From Cenococcum geophilum 1.58 (taxonomy: Eukaryota > Ascomycota > Dothideomycetes > Gloniales > Gloniaceae): a DNA stretch of 64,000 bases. The notes under the pieces are model-generated. The model did no database searches. It was not told the DNA's origin and worked only from the letters and a program-made list of their open reading frames with translations. Below are positions 47,901-60,265 of this stretch, one piece after another. Each line of letters starts with the position of its first letter. Within the stretch, counting starts at the first letter, position 1. The translations under genes were made by a program, and so were the position numbers. The DNA lies in assembly GCA_001692895.1 (NCBI GenBank), contig KV748184.1, positions 1,922,001 to 1,986,000 on the forward strand, written 5' to 3'.

Positions 47901-50900
47901 ATTAATAAAGATATAGATGCTCTTTAGTGCGTAGTATATATAGAAGAGCTTGTAGGGACCTTCTAAAAGCTCCTCTCCCCACTCCTTTTTAATTATATCC
48001 CGTACCGCCTTAATCTCATTAATCTTATAGGTAATCTTAGAGAGCTTTCTAATGTCTATAAATGTATTTTCCCACTCTTTACCTTTTAAGTTTCCCTTAA
48101 GCTCCGTATCCTTCTTAATTTCAATCATCGTATTTTTTGCAGCCTTAACCATATTATGCTCCTGGTTTAAAATAACCTACATTAAACTATAATAGATGTT
48201 TACGCGCTAATCGACCGGATGGCTTTAGGCAGCTCTAAGGATAACTTCCATTATTTGCGCCTTTCCTTAGTATGCGAGGGCTATTAATTGGATAGTAGGG
48301 GGTAGAGGCGGCGGCTTTCTTTTTAAGCGGAGTTCTATAGTTCTAGGCATTTTTATAGTGAAATTCTATATATATAACGGGCGTGTAGGTAGTATTTTAA
48401 GAAAAGAGTTATAATAGTGCCTTCTTAGCGCTTAAGAAAAGTAAATAAGTGTGTATAATTAAATGAGATAAAATAATAGGAAATTAAAATAAAGGCCTTG
48501 TGGTATTTTCTAAAAAAAGGTGAATTAAAAAGGGCTGTTACGTGAAATCTTAAGATGTTAAGGAACTTTAACTAGCGGTCGAAGTTATCTAATTAGTTAG
48601 ATTCTCCTTGCTAAGACTTTATATGTTAATAACCTAAACATTAACAATTTTCTAAAAGAATTAATGAGACTTAGATAACGTTTAATTTTAACCTTTAGTA
48701 TACTTAACTAAGATTTTTTAAAGTAAAGTAACTCTCCTTTTGGCTTAAAAGGAAAATAAATATATTAATTCGAAAACTGTAGAGCGTAAAATGCTTATAA
48801 GAGATAGCCATTGGTAATAAAGATAGGGGGAAGAAGACCACGTATAAAGTTATTTCTTATAAGAACAGTTATTAAAATAGAGGATTTAAAACTAGCTTTA
48901 AAGAACTAAGCTTCTTTTCTTAATTCCCTATAGCAGCGAGATAAGGTAGAAGTGTAGTAGAAGATTCTTAGTCCTTGTAGTTGCTTTACGTGTTCTATAT
49001 AGAGGTAAAGAAAACAAAAGAGTTGCTTTTTATGGACAGTTGTTTTAAGTAACAGCTTGCTTATAGAAGGATCTTTATAGGAGGCTACTTCTTAGTAGGG
49101 TTTATATAATCCTTAAGGCGCAGTAAAATTGTAGTGTGGTTAGAAGGGAGGGACGTATATAAAGGATAGGTATAAAGAAGGTAGGAGGACCTTATAGACG
49201 AGGAGCCGGCTAATCCTTTCTAGAGGACACCTTTCCTAACGGCTAATATCACCTTATACTGTGCCGAAGCCTAACTTTACTTTCTATAGGATATAGAGTT
49301 AGTCCCCTCCCCCACTTAAGAATTCAACTATCCCCTAGTTGAAGCGTTTATACTTACTCCTATTAAATACTGCCGGCTTAGTTATCTCTACCTCTTATAT
49401 TAATCTCCTCCTTTATAAGGCTTCTTCTAGTTCTTATACTCGCCTCTACGCCTGTGTTTGTCGTAATAGCAGTTCAATTATTAGTTTGTCTGTCTATGCT
49501 ATAGCTTCCTCCTTAGGTACCTCTTCTTCTGCAAAGACCTCTTCTATATTGCGGTTACTATCATTTATATAGTCTTCTAGTCTGATTTCCTCAGGATCTT
49601 ATATAAGGAACCGTTTCAACCTATTCCTATATAAAGTGCCTCTTATTTTAGTGCCATTAAGGTCCTTAAGTTTATAGAAACCTTTTTCCGACGCCGTTTT
49701 AATCCAGAAGGGGCCCTGCTATTTTGGCTGCAGCTTTTGCTATTATAACATATCTTTTGCCTTCTTTGCACCCTATACTAGCATAAGCTCCCCAGGCTTA
49801 AGCTCGCTTTTATAGGTATTCTTTATCTTATTAAAGTACTCTTTATTAGCTAGACAATAGCGGCGCACCTTCTCCTAAGCTTCTTCGTTATTCATTTCTT
49901 GCCGCTTAAACTGTTTTATTTTAGTACGATTAGTTCTTTTGTTGTCTTTACCTTATTTAATAGAAGTGTCTACTATTTAGGGAGATAGAGTTCAATTGGG
50001 AGTATATATTCTTATCCGCAGACTATTCGCGCTGGTATTATTCCCGTTATTACCTTAACCGTTATTTAGTTAACCTAAAGGGCTTTTAGTAGGTTCTATA
50101 CCTAGTTACCTTTATACTTTACTAACGCTACTACTAGGGGTTAATGTCCTCTCTTAATTAGGCCTTATCCTTATAGATAGTAGGCTAGCCTAAAAGGTAC
50201 TCTCTAGCTACCGCCAGATACTACTTTTTAGATTTAGCCGTTGGCATATAGACAATATCCATTAAGACCCGTTCTTAAAGGGTAGCTGTCTAAGTTTAAT
50301 ATAAGGCTTCCTCCTCTTGCTTTAATGAATATCTCTAGTACTTAGGGCATTTTTCCGTATATTTTTTAACCGTTTTATAGAGTCTAGGCCACTAATATTA
50401 TGCTAACACCTTTATATACGTTCCTTCCTTCCTACAGTGTCCGTTTTTATTATGTATCTATTGCACTATTTCCTTCTAGTGTTCCTTGCTATCTACTACT
50501 CTTTATAGTAGTATATTTTTACTTATTCTTCTAAGCAGGAGTCGTTCCTTAATCTTAAATTTAACTGCCTTACGTTTAAAGCTTTTAAACTCTTTTATAG
50601 TCATCTCTTAAGGTCTTTAGAGCGTTAATAGCTATCGCGCAATCTTCTAGTATTCTTTAGAGTACGTATTATTAAGTGGGCTATCGTTTAGATCTTTATT
50701 TCGCAGCACTATTAAATTTATTACATACGTAATATACCTAAGCTTTGAATCTATAAAGTCCTCCAGATCCTCCTTAAGTTCGTTTTTTAATTCTCCCTCT
50801 TGTATAGGCCGTCGGGGCAAGCCGTCTACTACGTTATCCTCCTTTTTAGGTATATACCGTATATTAAAATCCTATAACTAAATCTAAGCTAACTAATAAG

Positions 50901-51750
50901 TTATTAATGAGCTAGGGAGATCCGTTGCTAACCTATTAAGCTAGGCTACTAGGGTATTAGCATCTATTTCGACTGTAAATTGCGCTCTATATAGCTAGAC
51001 TTAGAACTTCTTAAGTGTATAAAGTAGAGCTTTATACTTAAGCTTTCCAGAGTCATACTTCCATTCTCCCTTTAACTATATCCCACTCTTAAACCTACAC
51101 GGGTGGCGCCTGTCTTCTTTGTTAATTTGGATTAGTGCTAGCGCTATGGTAATGGCTGTCTTTAAAGTCACTATTGCTTATAATTGCTCTGGTCCCTAGT
51201 AAAACACTATACCTTCCCTAAGCAACCGTAACAGAGGCTCCGCTATAATGGAAAAGTCAATGACCTATATCCTATAGTACGTACATACCCCTAAGAATGC
51301 TTTAACTAACCGGACGTCTTTACATTCTTTCTATAGAATAATCTTCGCTACCTTTAAGGCCTTTAGTAGTCGTCTATCACCATTATAGAGGTATCCTACG
51401 ATTACTATTTCAGACTTATAGAAGTGCGATTTGGCACCGGAAATTGTGTAGCCTGCTCTTTCCAAATCTGCAAGTATAGCGTCTAACTACTGGATATGTT
51501 TAAGTATGTAGCGGCGTATACCTAGTAAAGCCTCCTTACCTCTATAGGTTGTTTTAGCTCCTTTTACCGTAATATCACTAAGAAAGGGTGCTACTATATT
51601 TGGGATATGCTTCTCTAGGATCTTTATAATTACTAATACAAACTAGGCTACTAAATTTGTACCTCCTATAGGCAACGTCGTTTGTTGTAGAATAAGTTAT
51701 ATATAAAAGCAAAAGCCGTATAGCTTAAAAATGGAGAAGTCTGATGTTAT
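44985..51750 (-). mobile_element. Ty3/Gypsy-type element relic A, truncated, broken
   Basis: Read right to left on the minus strand, it opens inside reverse transcriptase (about 51.75-51.2 kb; TTLPIGGTN and PFLSDI-VKG-like blocks). RNase H (about 51.2-50.6 kb) and integrase follow, ending in a 'GPFWI...KGFYKLKDLNGT.IRGT..NRLKRF' block at about 49.76-49.6 kb. Beyond that come about 1 kb of spacer with the shared hairpin module (48552-48603). A second long reading region (about 48.35-45.1 kb) then starts MPRTIELRLKRK and has no family that I can name. The sequence 44985-49740 is repeated as relic B. It is a fossil with many breaks and no 5' LTR. Confidence 0.7.
48552..48603 (+). repeat. Shared hairpin module, copy 3 (Gypsy relic A)
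   Basis: AACTTTAAC and GTCGAAGTT-type arms surround TAGCG, with the same flanking words as copies 1, 2 and 4. Relative to the coding direction of relic A it is inverted compared with copies 1 and 2. Confidence 0.65.
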
Positions 51751-54700
51751 TGGTAGAAGTAGGAGGTGCTCGCAATCTACCGATAAATATTTTTATTATA
51801 CTAGAGAGGTAGAGGAATAAATAAAGGGGAGAAAGAATTATATTATATTGAGGTAAGGTAAGGTTAAAACCTAAGCTCCTTTTATAATATATATAACCCT
51901 AAGCCTCCTATATATAATAAGAAAATAAACTAAAATAACCGAGGCATTTAATACTACTATATTACCACCCCTACCTAAAACGTTATCCCCTAACGTTTCT
52001 TTATAACCCCCTTAGTAGGTAATAAATGCCTAAAAATAGAAGATAGCCTAACGCCTAATACTTTTTCAACTTTTCTAAAGCCGCCTGTACTCCCTCCTTA
52101 ATTATTGCTTCTGTTTCTTCTGCATTATTCTTATCCGCAACGCCCTCCGCCTTAAGCTCTACACTTACGTTATTATTTGTACTAAAAGCACTAGCTTAAA
52201 GACTTAAAGACACTCTTTTTTAAACAGTATCTATTTCCGCCTGCATTTCCTTCTATGTAGAAGATTGTAGAACGCTAAAATCAATTACCTATTCTTCTAA
52301 AACAGTGCTTTTTTTTAAAATTGGCGAAGGTATCGGGCGGCTTAATACTACTGGTTTATTAGCAACCTTTAGAGCATTAATAAATGCCAGTAAATATTTA
52401 GAAACAGCACTCCAGAAGCTATTTTCTTTAGGCTTACTTATATCTTTCGGCTCCTAGTCAACTTCTATAGGCACTGCTCCATTATTAAGGATATTAGGAC
52501 TAAGATTTAGGGTGGTAATCCTAGTATTCTAAGGCGTAGTAGCTCTATCTTCGCTTTTAAATGTCCCGAACAGCCTTAGTAACACGCGCCCTATGTCTTT
52601 CCCAAAATGCTTTATATTTATTGTTTAAGGTAGGATCTAAAATTATCCGCTATTCTACCCTTACTTAAGGATTATCCCATAAAAGTCTTCTAACTAAAGC
52701 GTTTAAAAGGGCACTCTTTGCCCGCAGTTATATATAGGCCGGGAATTTATATAGAGGAGTATTAGTAATAGGTTTGCTAGTAGGAGCCAATACTAGGGGA
52801 AGGTTAGCTAGATTTATTTATATAACTTCCTACTGGCTCTTAAGCCTAGGGATTTCTATGCGATTAAATCTAGAGTAATAATTAAGCGGCTTAATGTTGC
52901 TTAAGGTGCTCCTTATATAATAGTAGCTTTTGTAAATTATACTTCTTTAGTTTTTAACGTAATAGGCATCTAGTCAAGTTTAAACTTCTTAGCATTAGAC
53001 TTAGTCTAGGCTGTCTCTATATTCTTAATACGCCCTCTACTATTAAGTTCCCCGCGCTCTTAAAGTAAGCCTATTTATTCTAGGTAGGAGTTCCGTATAA
53101 GACTGACTCCCCTTATTAATTAAGGAAACACAAGAACGAAGCTAGCTTTCCTTAGAATTTGGCACTCCTTTATATACCTAAAGAAGATTAATTTCCAAGT
53201 TCCGTTTTTTAGGGAGATGGCTATTAAGAAACTAGAGTGTGTAGCTTGGATATGTAATAAAACAAGTAGCATTATTAGTGCGTAAAGCTATGGTGTGTCT
53301 GTAATGCTCCAAATCTATATAAACTACCTATTATGGTAAAGAATAATATATAGTCCGGAGGATACTATCTTTCTTTTTCCTAGCGGTCTTTTATAAATGG
53401 TGCGCGTATATATTAAACTCTTTTTTAAAGATGCCTAGAATTCTAGCGTTTTCCTACTATTTAAATAAATCGGCATGGTGGATTCTAAGAAAATCCTATT
53501 TAAGTTCTCCCTTTAAGCCTAATATAAGCTTTCTTAACCCTACGCGGTTTACTAGATAATTGCTAGGCTGTAATAAACTGTTATAAGATAGAAAGGATAC
53601 TGTCCTCTAGCTCTTTCTTGGAATTAAGAGTCTCGATTAGTTTGGCTGGCGTTTTAGAATAATATAAGCATTTCATTTTCTACTTTAGCTGTGGTTTCCC
53701 AACGATTATCTCTCTATTAGCTTTAGTAATTATAGCCGCCTTTCCCTTCTACCCGTTAGCTTTACTAGAAGCTAAAGGTTCCGTAGGCCCTATTTTTAGC
53801 TTCTTCCTTAGGGATCTCTTAAAAGCCTTTCTAGCCCTACGTTTCTGCGGGGAGCCTATGACAAGGTCATCCTTTAAAGACGTAGATTTATTAGATTTAG
53901 AGTCTACTTCTTACGCCTTAGGCACTTTGCCTCTAAATAGAAACGAGCTACGCAGCATCTTTGTATTTAAGCCTTTAACCTTTTTAAAAGGTAACAGTAG
54001 AGGTATTGGGGTAACTGGCTCTGGTGCAGATTCCTCTTCTTTAGTTTTAATAGTTAAGGCTAGTACTAAGAGCTTATGGCCCTAGCTTAGATAACGAACG
54101 AGCTTTTACTTCTTAATTAGCTTCTTAACAGTTACTAATCTGAACTTGTAGGCGGTAAGAAAGTCTAAGGGTGTTAGGTATAGAGTCCTTAAGATCCCGG
54201 CTTTTAAGAGTTTTAGGCGGTTTAGCATTATATTATTAACTATTTCTAACGCATCCTCCTTAGAGATCTAACTTCTTTTTACCTAATAGATAAAGATATA
54301 GATGCTTTTTAGTGCGTAATATATATAGAAGAGCTTGTAGGGACCTTCTAAAAGCTTATCTCCCTACTCCTTAATTATATCCCACACCGTCTTAATTTTA
54401 TTAATCTTATAGGTAATCTTAGAGAGCTTTCTAATGTCCGCAAAGGCGTTCTCCCACTCTTTACTTTCTAAACTTCTTTTAAGCTCCCCATCCTTTTTAA
54501 TCTTAATTATTGCATTTTTCGTAGCTTTAACTATATTATGCTCCTGGTTTAAAGCAGCTTTAAGGATAACTTCTATTGTTTGCGCCTTTCCTTAGTATAC
54601 GAGGGCCATTGACCGAATAGGAGGTAGAGGTAGCGGCTTTCCTTTTAAACGGAGCTCTATAGTTCTAGGTATTTATATAGTGAAATTCCGCGTGCGTAAC

Positions 54701-56060
54701 GGGCGTACAGATAGCAATTTAAGAGAAGAGTAATAATAGTATCTTCTTAACGCAAAAGAAAGGTAAATAGGCGCGTATTACTAAACAAGATAGGATAATA
54801 GGAAATTAAAATAAAGATTTTGTAGTATCTACTAAAAATATAAATTAAAAAAGGGTCGTTATATGAAATATTAAGATGTTAAGGAACTTTAACCGGCGGT
54901 CGAAGTTGTTTAATTGGTTAGATTTTCCTTGCCAAGACTTTCACATGACAATAACATTAACATTAACGATTTTCAAAAGGATGGACGAGACTTAGATAAT
55001 GCTTGACTTTGACCTCCGATATACTTAACTTTAATTTCTTAAAGTAAAGCAGCTCTCCTCTTAACTTAAAAAGAAATAAAAATGTTAATTTAAAGATTGT
55101 AGGGCGTGAGAATATAAAATACTTGTAGGAGATAGCTATTGGCAACGAAGATGGAAGGAAGAAGACTACGCGTAAAGTCATTTCTTATGAGAACTAAACT
55201 TCTTTTCCTAATTCCTTATGGCAATGAGATGAAATGGGCTTGTAGTAGAAGATTCTTAGTCCTTATAGTTGCTTTGCGTATTCGTTATAGAGGTAAAGAG
55301 AAGAAAGAAAACGAGTTACTGCTTATAGTGATAGGTGTTCTAAGTAACAGCTTACTTATAGAAGGATTTTTATAAAAGGCTACCTCTTAGTAGGACTATG
55401 ATCCTTAAGGCGCAATGAGATCGTAGTGTGGCTAGAAGGGAGGGATATATATAAAGGACAGGTGTAAAGAAACTCTTTAATAAGCAGTGATGATTAAGTT
55501 ATTTAAATAAGAGGGTAAAAGGGCTTTATAGATAAGGGCCTAGCTAATTCTTCCTAGAGAACACCTTTCCCGACAGCTAATATCACTTTATACTCTGCCG
55601 GAGTTTAGCCCAACTTTATATTTTATAGGATATAGAGTAAGTCCCCCTCCCCTACCTAAGAATTCGACTATCCCCTAGTCGAAGCATTTATACTTACTCC
55701 TGTTAAATATTGCCGGCCTAGTTATCTCTACCTCTTGTATTAACCTCTTCCTTTATAGGGCTTTTTTTAGTTCTTATACTCGCTTTTACGCCCTCGTCTA
55801 TTATAACGGCAGTTTAGTTATTAATTTCTCTACCTAGGCTACGGCCTCCTCCTTAGGTGTCTCTTCTTCTGTAAAGGCCTCTTCTATACTATAGTTGCTT
55901 TTATTTATACAGTCTTCTGGCCTAATTTCCTTGGGATTTTATACACGGAATTGTTTTAGCCTATTCCTATGCCGTATACCTCTTATTTCAGTACTATTAA
56001 GATCCTTAATTTTATAGAACCCTTTTTCTAACGCTATTTTAATCCGGAAGGACCCTATTA
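51751..56060 (-). mobile_element. Ty3/Gypsy-type element relic B, 5'-truncated, broken
   Basis: It is homologous to 44985-49740 in the same orientation, mostly transition differences plus a few internal deletions. It opens (right end) inside the integrase tail near 56.05 kb, carries the hairpin module (54873-54924) and the unnamed downstream reading region (about 54.67-52.0 kb). It ends in about 230 bp (51751-51980, beginning near TGTAGTA and ending ATAACA on the minus strand) that could be its 3' LTR. That putative LTR abuts the reverse transcriptase of relic A, so B may have inserted into or beside A. It is a fossil with many breaks. Confidence 0.6.
54873..54924 (+). repeat. Shared hairpin module, copy 4 (Gypsy relic B)
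   Basis: The core arms read AACTTTAACCG and CGGTCGAAGTT, equal if one arm's CpA-type changes are undone. It matches copy 3 in position and orientation. Confidence 0.65.
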
Positions 56061-59000
56061 CTTTAGTAGTAGTAGTGGCTATAGAAGTATAATTAATAGT
56101 AAAACGCTAGTGTTAATATAATATAATATACCTAAACCCGCTGGCAGGCCCGCCGCGTTTAAGATTCTCCTTATCTGAGAAGGAATATCCTACACGTCTC
56201 TAGAGCTAGCTATTTGGTAAGAGCGCGAGGGGCGAGACAAGCGGCCGGACAACGCCGGCGCAGAGGATAGTGGTTGCGGAGGCTATTGCGGAGGCCGCTG
56301 TAGAGGTAGTGGAGGAAGCGGTAGAAGCTGTAGTAGAAGCTGAGGAAGAGGAATAGATTTAAGAATCTCGTTAAGAATATAATTGAAGTTAAACTAAGTA
56401 TCTAATATTTTAATAAGCTTATAGGTAAAGCTATAGGTTAATTAAATCTAGCTGCTTTTTAAAAGGGAAGGCGATATATAGATACTAATCTAATTATAGT
56501 AGTGAATAATAGAGAGCTAGTAGCGGTAAATAATAAATACCTAAATAAGTACCTAAATAGTTATATATTAATTAGTGTTATACCTTATAAGTAGATAGTT
56601 AACTTACTAATTAAATAAAACACTAGAACTAAATAGGAAGTCTATAAGATTAGGTATTAAGTATAGCTCTATTAAGTAAGGTATTAATTAATATTGTCTT
56701 AGGCTTATCTATATTAATATCGTCAAGGCCTTCTACTATAGTAGTACGCCCCTATAGCTTTATATTAAAGCTATTAATAAGTAAGTCGTAGTAAGCTAGT
56801 TGCTTTGGGATTCTTTATTTTTTAGCTCTAGAAGGTTCTAATTGCGATGAGGTTAATTTAGAAGGTGGCTTTATAGGCTGTCCTTTCTTTAAACCCCTAG
56901 AGAGCCTCTAAGTTCCAATATTAACAATATCCTTATAGCTAAGGTGACTCTTTCGTCCGCTAGGCCGCCTTATAATAGTAGTTAATAGCTTAAGCACAAG
57001 GTGATATATATTAGTAGCTGCGTCAGCTAGCGTATAATGTATGCTGTTAAACTGGCCGAACGCGTCCTTTATAGCATACCGCAGATCTAGGCAGTAACTA
57101 GCGGTAAGTAATACTTAAGTAAATAACTTAGTTATATCTAAGCTAGTTCTCCGTCGGCTTTAAAGAAAAAGCTTAAGAATAAGATTATAATGTTTGTTAA
57201 GTCGATCTATCTTAAACTAACTATCTTACTGGCCTTTATAATTAACTAATATACTAGCAAGTAATGATCTTTAGAGGACTTATTTTGCGGCTTTAGTTAT
57301 AAGCAATCTAGTAAGGTATAAAGCCAACTATATATATTAACTCTTTGTACTGCTAGTAAAGAGAAAATAGTAGTGAATAATTACCCGTTTAATAAGCCCT
57401 ATATTAGCGTGCTTAATAGTAAACTTTAATATAAGGTAGACCTCTATATCTTGTATAAATTGAATATAGTTTTAAAACACCTTATTAACTAGTTTATTAC
57501 CGTAGGACTATTAGCTAGGTGAGAAGAACTCCTCTTAAATACGCTGTAAGGTAGTAAGGAATCTTACTCTTACTGCTGCCGTTTTATTACCTCTTCTAAT
57601 ATCTTATCCGGTAATCTAATTATTAACCCCCTTATTACCCTTATCCCTGATATTTTAAGGAAGAAGACTAAGGAAGTAGGTAGTAATTCGGGCGTTAAAG
57701 GACTTAATTACGACCTCCTCTTTATAATGGAACGGCGTCTTATAACCCTAATGCGCGCCAAGGTAGACCTTACTGTAATCCAACGATTTAAAGTAGTTGG
57801 ATAGTCCGTGGTAAATGTCGTATATTATATCTATATAGTTAGTTCGCTAATGGAACAATCCAGCCATAGGAAGAAACTATTTTAGCTGTTTGTAGTAACG
57901 CTCTTTAAGATAGCGCTTTTGCTATATAGATTGGAGGAGGCCTATAGTCTTCTAATTGCTATTAATTAAGACTAATTTACCATTGTTAAAGGATCTATCC
58001 TTATACCCCAGCTGGCCCTCTTAAAAGCCGCATTCGCCGTTATCGCCACTAAATATATTCCTAAGAACACTATACGTGCCCTCTAGAGTGCCCTTATTCT
58101 CTAAAATTGGACCTAATATAAAGTGGCGTAGCTTTTATAGAAGGAGACGATCTATAATAGGCATACTAGGCTAGAAGTCTGCGGCAATATTAAGCTCTTT
58201 AACTTTTGGTATTATATACGCAATGGCCTTAGCAATCTAATATAACTAGTATTATTCTATATAGCTATCTGCCTAGTTGCTAGGATAATTAAAGATCGCG
58301 CTATAAGTAAGCTGTTCTGTAGGTTTAAGTATAGAAGTGTAAAGACTATTATACGGAAACTTGGGGTTAAGTATAAGCTTAGAAGTAGTAGTAGAGAGGT
58401 GCTTATTAGTATTTAATGTAGTTTTATATTAAACCCTTTCATTCTAGTTAAAGTTGTTATATATAACTGTTAGCTGGTTCCGGTTCTTTAAAGTAGTTGC
58501 CTTAATTATGCGCTATAAGAAAGTTACTATTTATTATACTAGCAGTGACCGAGACGCCTAAAGTGCGCGATCTATAGCTGAGATACCTTAACTATGCCCT
58601 CCGCCCGTAGTGATGGAGGCGTCTTATCTAAACCCTCTAGTGTAGAAGTATATACCCTGCTAACTTCCTCTAGCTCCTTTTGTATTTTAGCAAGGCTAGT
58701 ATATAATATTATAACTCCTAACTTATAAAGAAGTGTAATATATCTTTGCTTAACACCTATATTATGTAAATAAACCCCTAAAGCAGTATGGAACCGGAAG
58801 CTAGCTTAAGGGGCTTGTATATTTACTAGAATTGCGCACACTATAAAGAGCTTATTATAGTAAGGCGTGATATCGCGAGAATTGGCATATAACCTTTACT
58901 GAACCAAAGCCATAAGGAAGCTCTATAGCGTTAGAGCAAGGCGCTGTATATTAGCAGTAATTGTATTAAGCTTAAGCTTTTTAACTAGTTCTTTAGCGTT

Positions 59001-59400
59001 AAATCGTCTAAGCCTACTAGGAATAATAACCCCGTTCTCTTCTCTTGGGCGCATAAGATCCTCTAACTCTTGCTCTATCTGCTTGCATAAAGGTTCTTAA
59101 TGGAGCCTTCTTAGCTAGCGATCACTATATACTATAAGCCGTTCCTTAACCTCTGGCTCTTTAAATATTGCCTTCCATAGCCTATTTATATGTCGCTCTG
59201 ACGTATTATAATTAGAAGGGCCGGAAGCGGTTATATAATGCTTAATAAAAGTTATAAAGCTCTAGTGGTGCTTATGTAGCTGTTCTAATATTAAATTAAC
59301 TCTTTCGCGTTCTAAATAAAAGGCTTATGGTCCTTAATTGTTATTTAAAGCTAGCTCGTCGGTTTGGGTACTCTAGCTACGGTAGAAAGAGGGTGGCGGT
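56061..59400 (-). mobile_element. Unclassified eroded element with a long minus-strand reading region
   Basis: From about 59.3 down to 57.5 kb the minus strand gives protein-like pieces broken by stops. They include a VIYNNFNWNERV-like stretch near 58.4 kb and LEGTYSVLRNIFSG-NGECGF near 58.0 kb. The piece around 'YDNFN' recalls the large fungal DUF6589-type proteins, but from memory only, and I cannot place it firmly. A G+C-rich, GCGGAGG-repeating patch at 56230-56350 is foreign to the surroundings. No LTRs or clear terminal repeats were found. Confidence 0.4.
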
Positions 59401-59733
59401 GGTCGTGGGAGAGGTGCGGCTGCTATGACTCGGGGGCGTCAGGCGTGATGACGAGACAATAAATTGGAATCGGGCAAATTGGGTAACGTAGTCTTCTTCG
59501 CCAGGTTTGATTTGGTAATTCTGGCCATCGGGAATAGCTTAGGGAGCTATGGAAGTTGAGATAATTTGGCTTAAAGTAGGTGTATATAGGCCCAAATACC
59601 CCGCGCGGGACTAACAAAAATCCGAACCGTGTACCAGACCTTCTTACGAAGGTCTTGCCAAAAGCGGGTAGCGTCTTGGCAAGGTCAGCCTTGGTAAAGA
59701 AGGTCTGGGAACGAGACAAGATAAAACACGTTA
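59401..59733. repeat. Boundary segment with a nested inverted repeat
   Basis: The region returns to ordinary base composition. CCAGACCTTCTT (59634-59645) pairs with AAGAAGGTCTGG (59697-59708). Inside these lie TTGCCAA and TTGGCAA, giving a stem-loop of about 75 bp. A 98-codon minus-strand frame (59423-59719) overlaps it and is probably non-coding. The hairpin lies about 25 bp left of the foldback element. Confidence 0.6.
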
Positions 59734-60167
59734 ACGTGTTCTATCAGTCATCCGGTAATATCAGTCATCCGGTAGCCCCAAAAACCACTAAAAATTAGGA
59801 AAATCGCATTTTGATATCTTAATAACGGCTTTATAATAAATTCTAAAATTCTATAGCTAGCCTTTTATACCTATTCTAAGACTCTTATTAAAGTTCTAGA
59901 ATAATAGGCCTAGCCGTTATTAAGATATTAAGTTTTATTAAGTTTTAGCCCCCAAATTTAAGCTAAATTACTATTCCTCTAGAATTACTTAATGAATTAC
60001 TTCTAAAGTTAGAGTAAAGTCTTAGAATAGGCATAAAAGGCTAGCTATAGAATTTTAGAATTTATTATAAAGCCGTTGTTAAGATATCAAAATGCGATTT
60101 TCCTAATTTTTGGTGGTTTTTGGGGCTACCGGATGACTGATATTACCGGATGACTGATAGAACACGT
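59734..60167. mobile_element. Foldback TIR element (MITE-like), 434 bp, TA target
   Basis: The left end reads ACGTGTTCTATCAGTCATCC and the right end is its complement. TA lies on both sides (59732-59733 and 60168-60169). The subterminal unit AGTCATCCGGTA is doubled at each end. The interior keeps TTAATAACG-like and AATAAATTCTAAAA words also present in the 39822-40253 element. It has no coding capacity. Length, TA target and terminal words suggest a non-autonomous Tc1/mariner superfamily (Fot1/pogo-like) element. It lies 98 bp upstream of the LYR-protein start and could influence its promoter. Confidence 0.87.
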
Positions 60168-60265
60168 TACTTGGTTTGCAAAGTAAGCAAATCACATTTG
60201 CTTACATAAGAAAAACCGACGACCTCACTCTCCTTGGAAGCATGAAATTCATCAACTACCCTTGA

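Noticed and set aside
59423-59719. 98-codon minus-strand frame
   Set aside because: It overlaps the nested inverted repeat at 59634-59708, has no domain, and its length is plausible by chance; it is kept only as part of the boundary segment.
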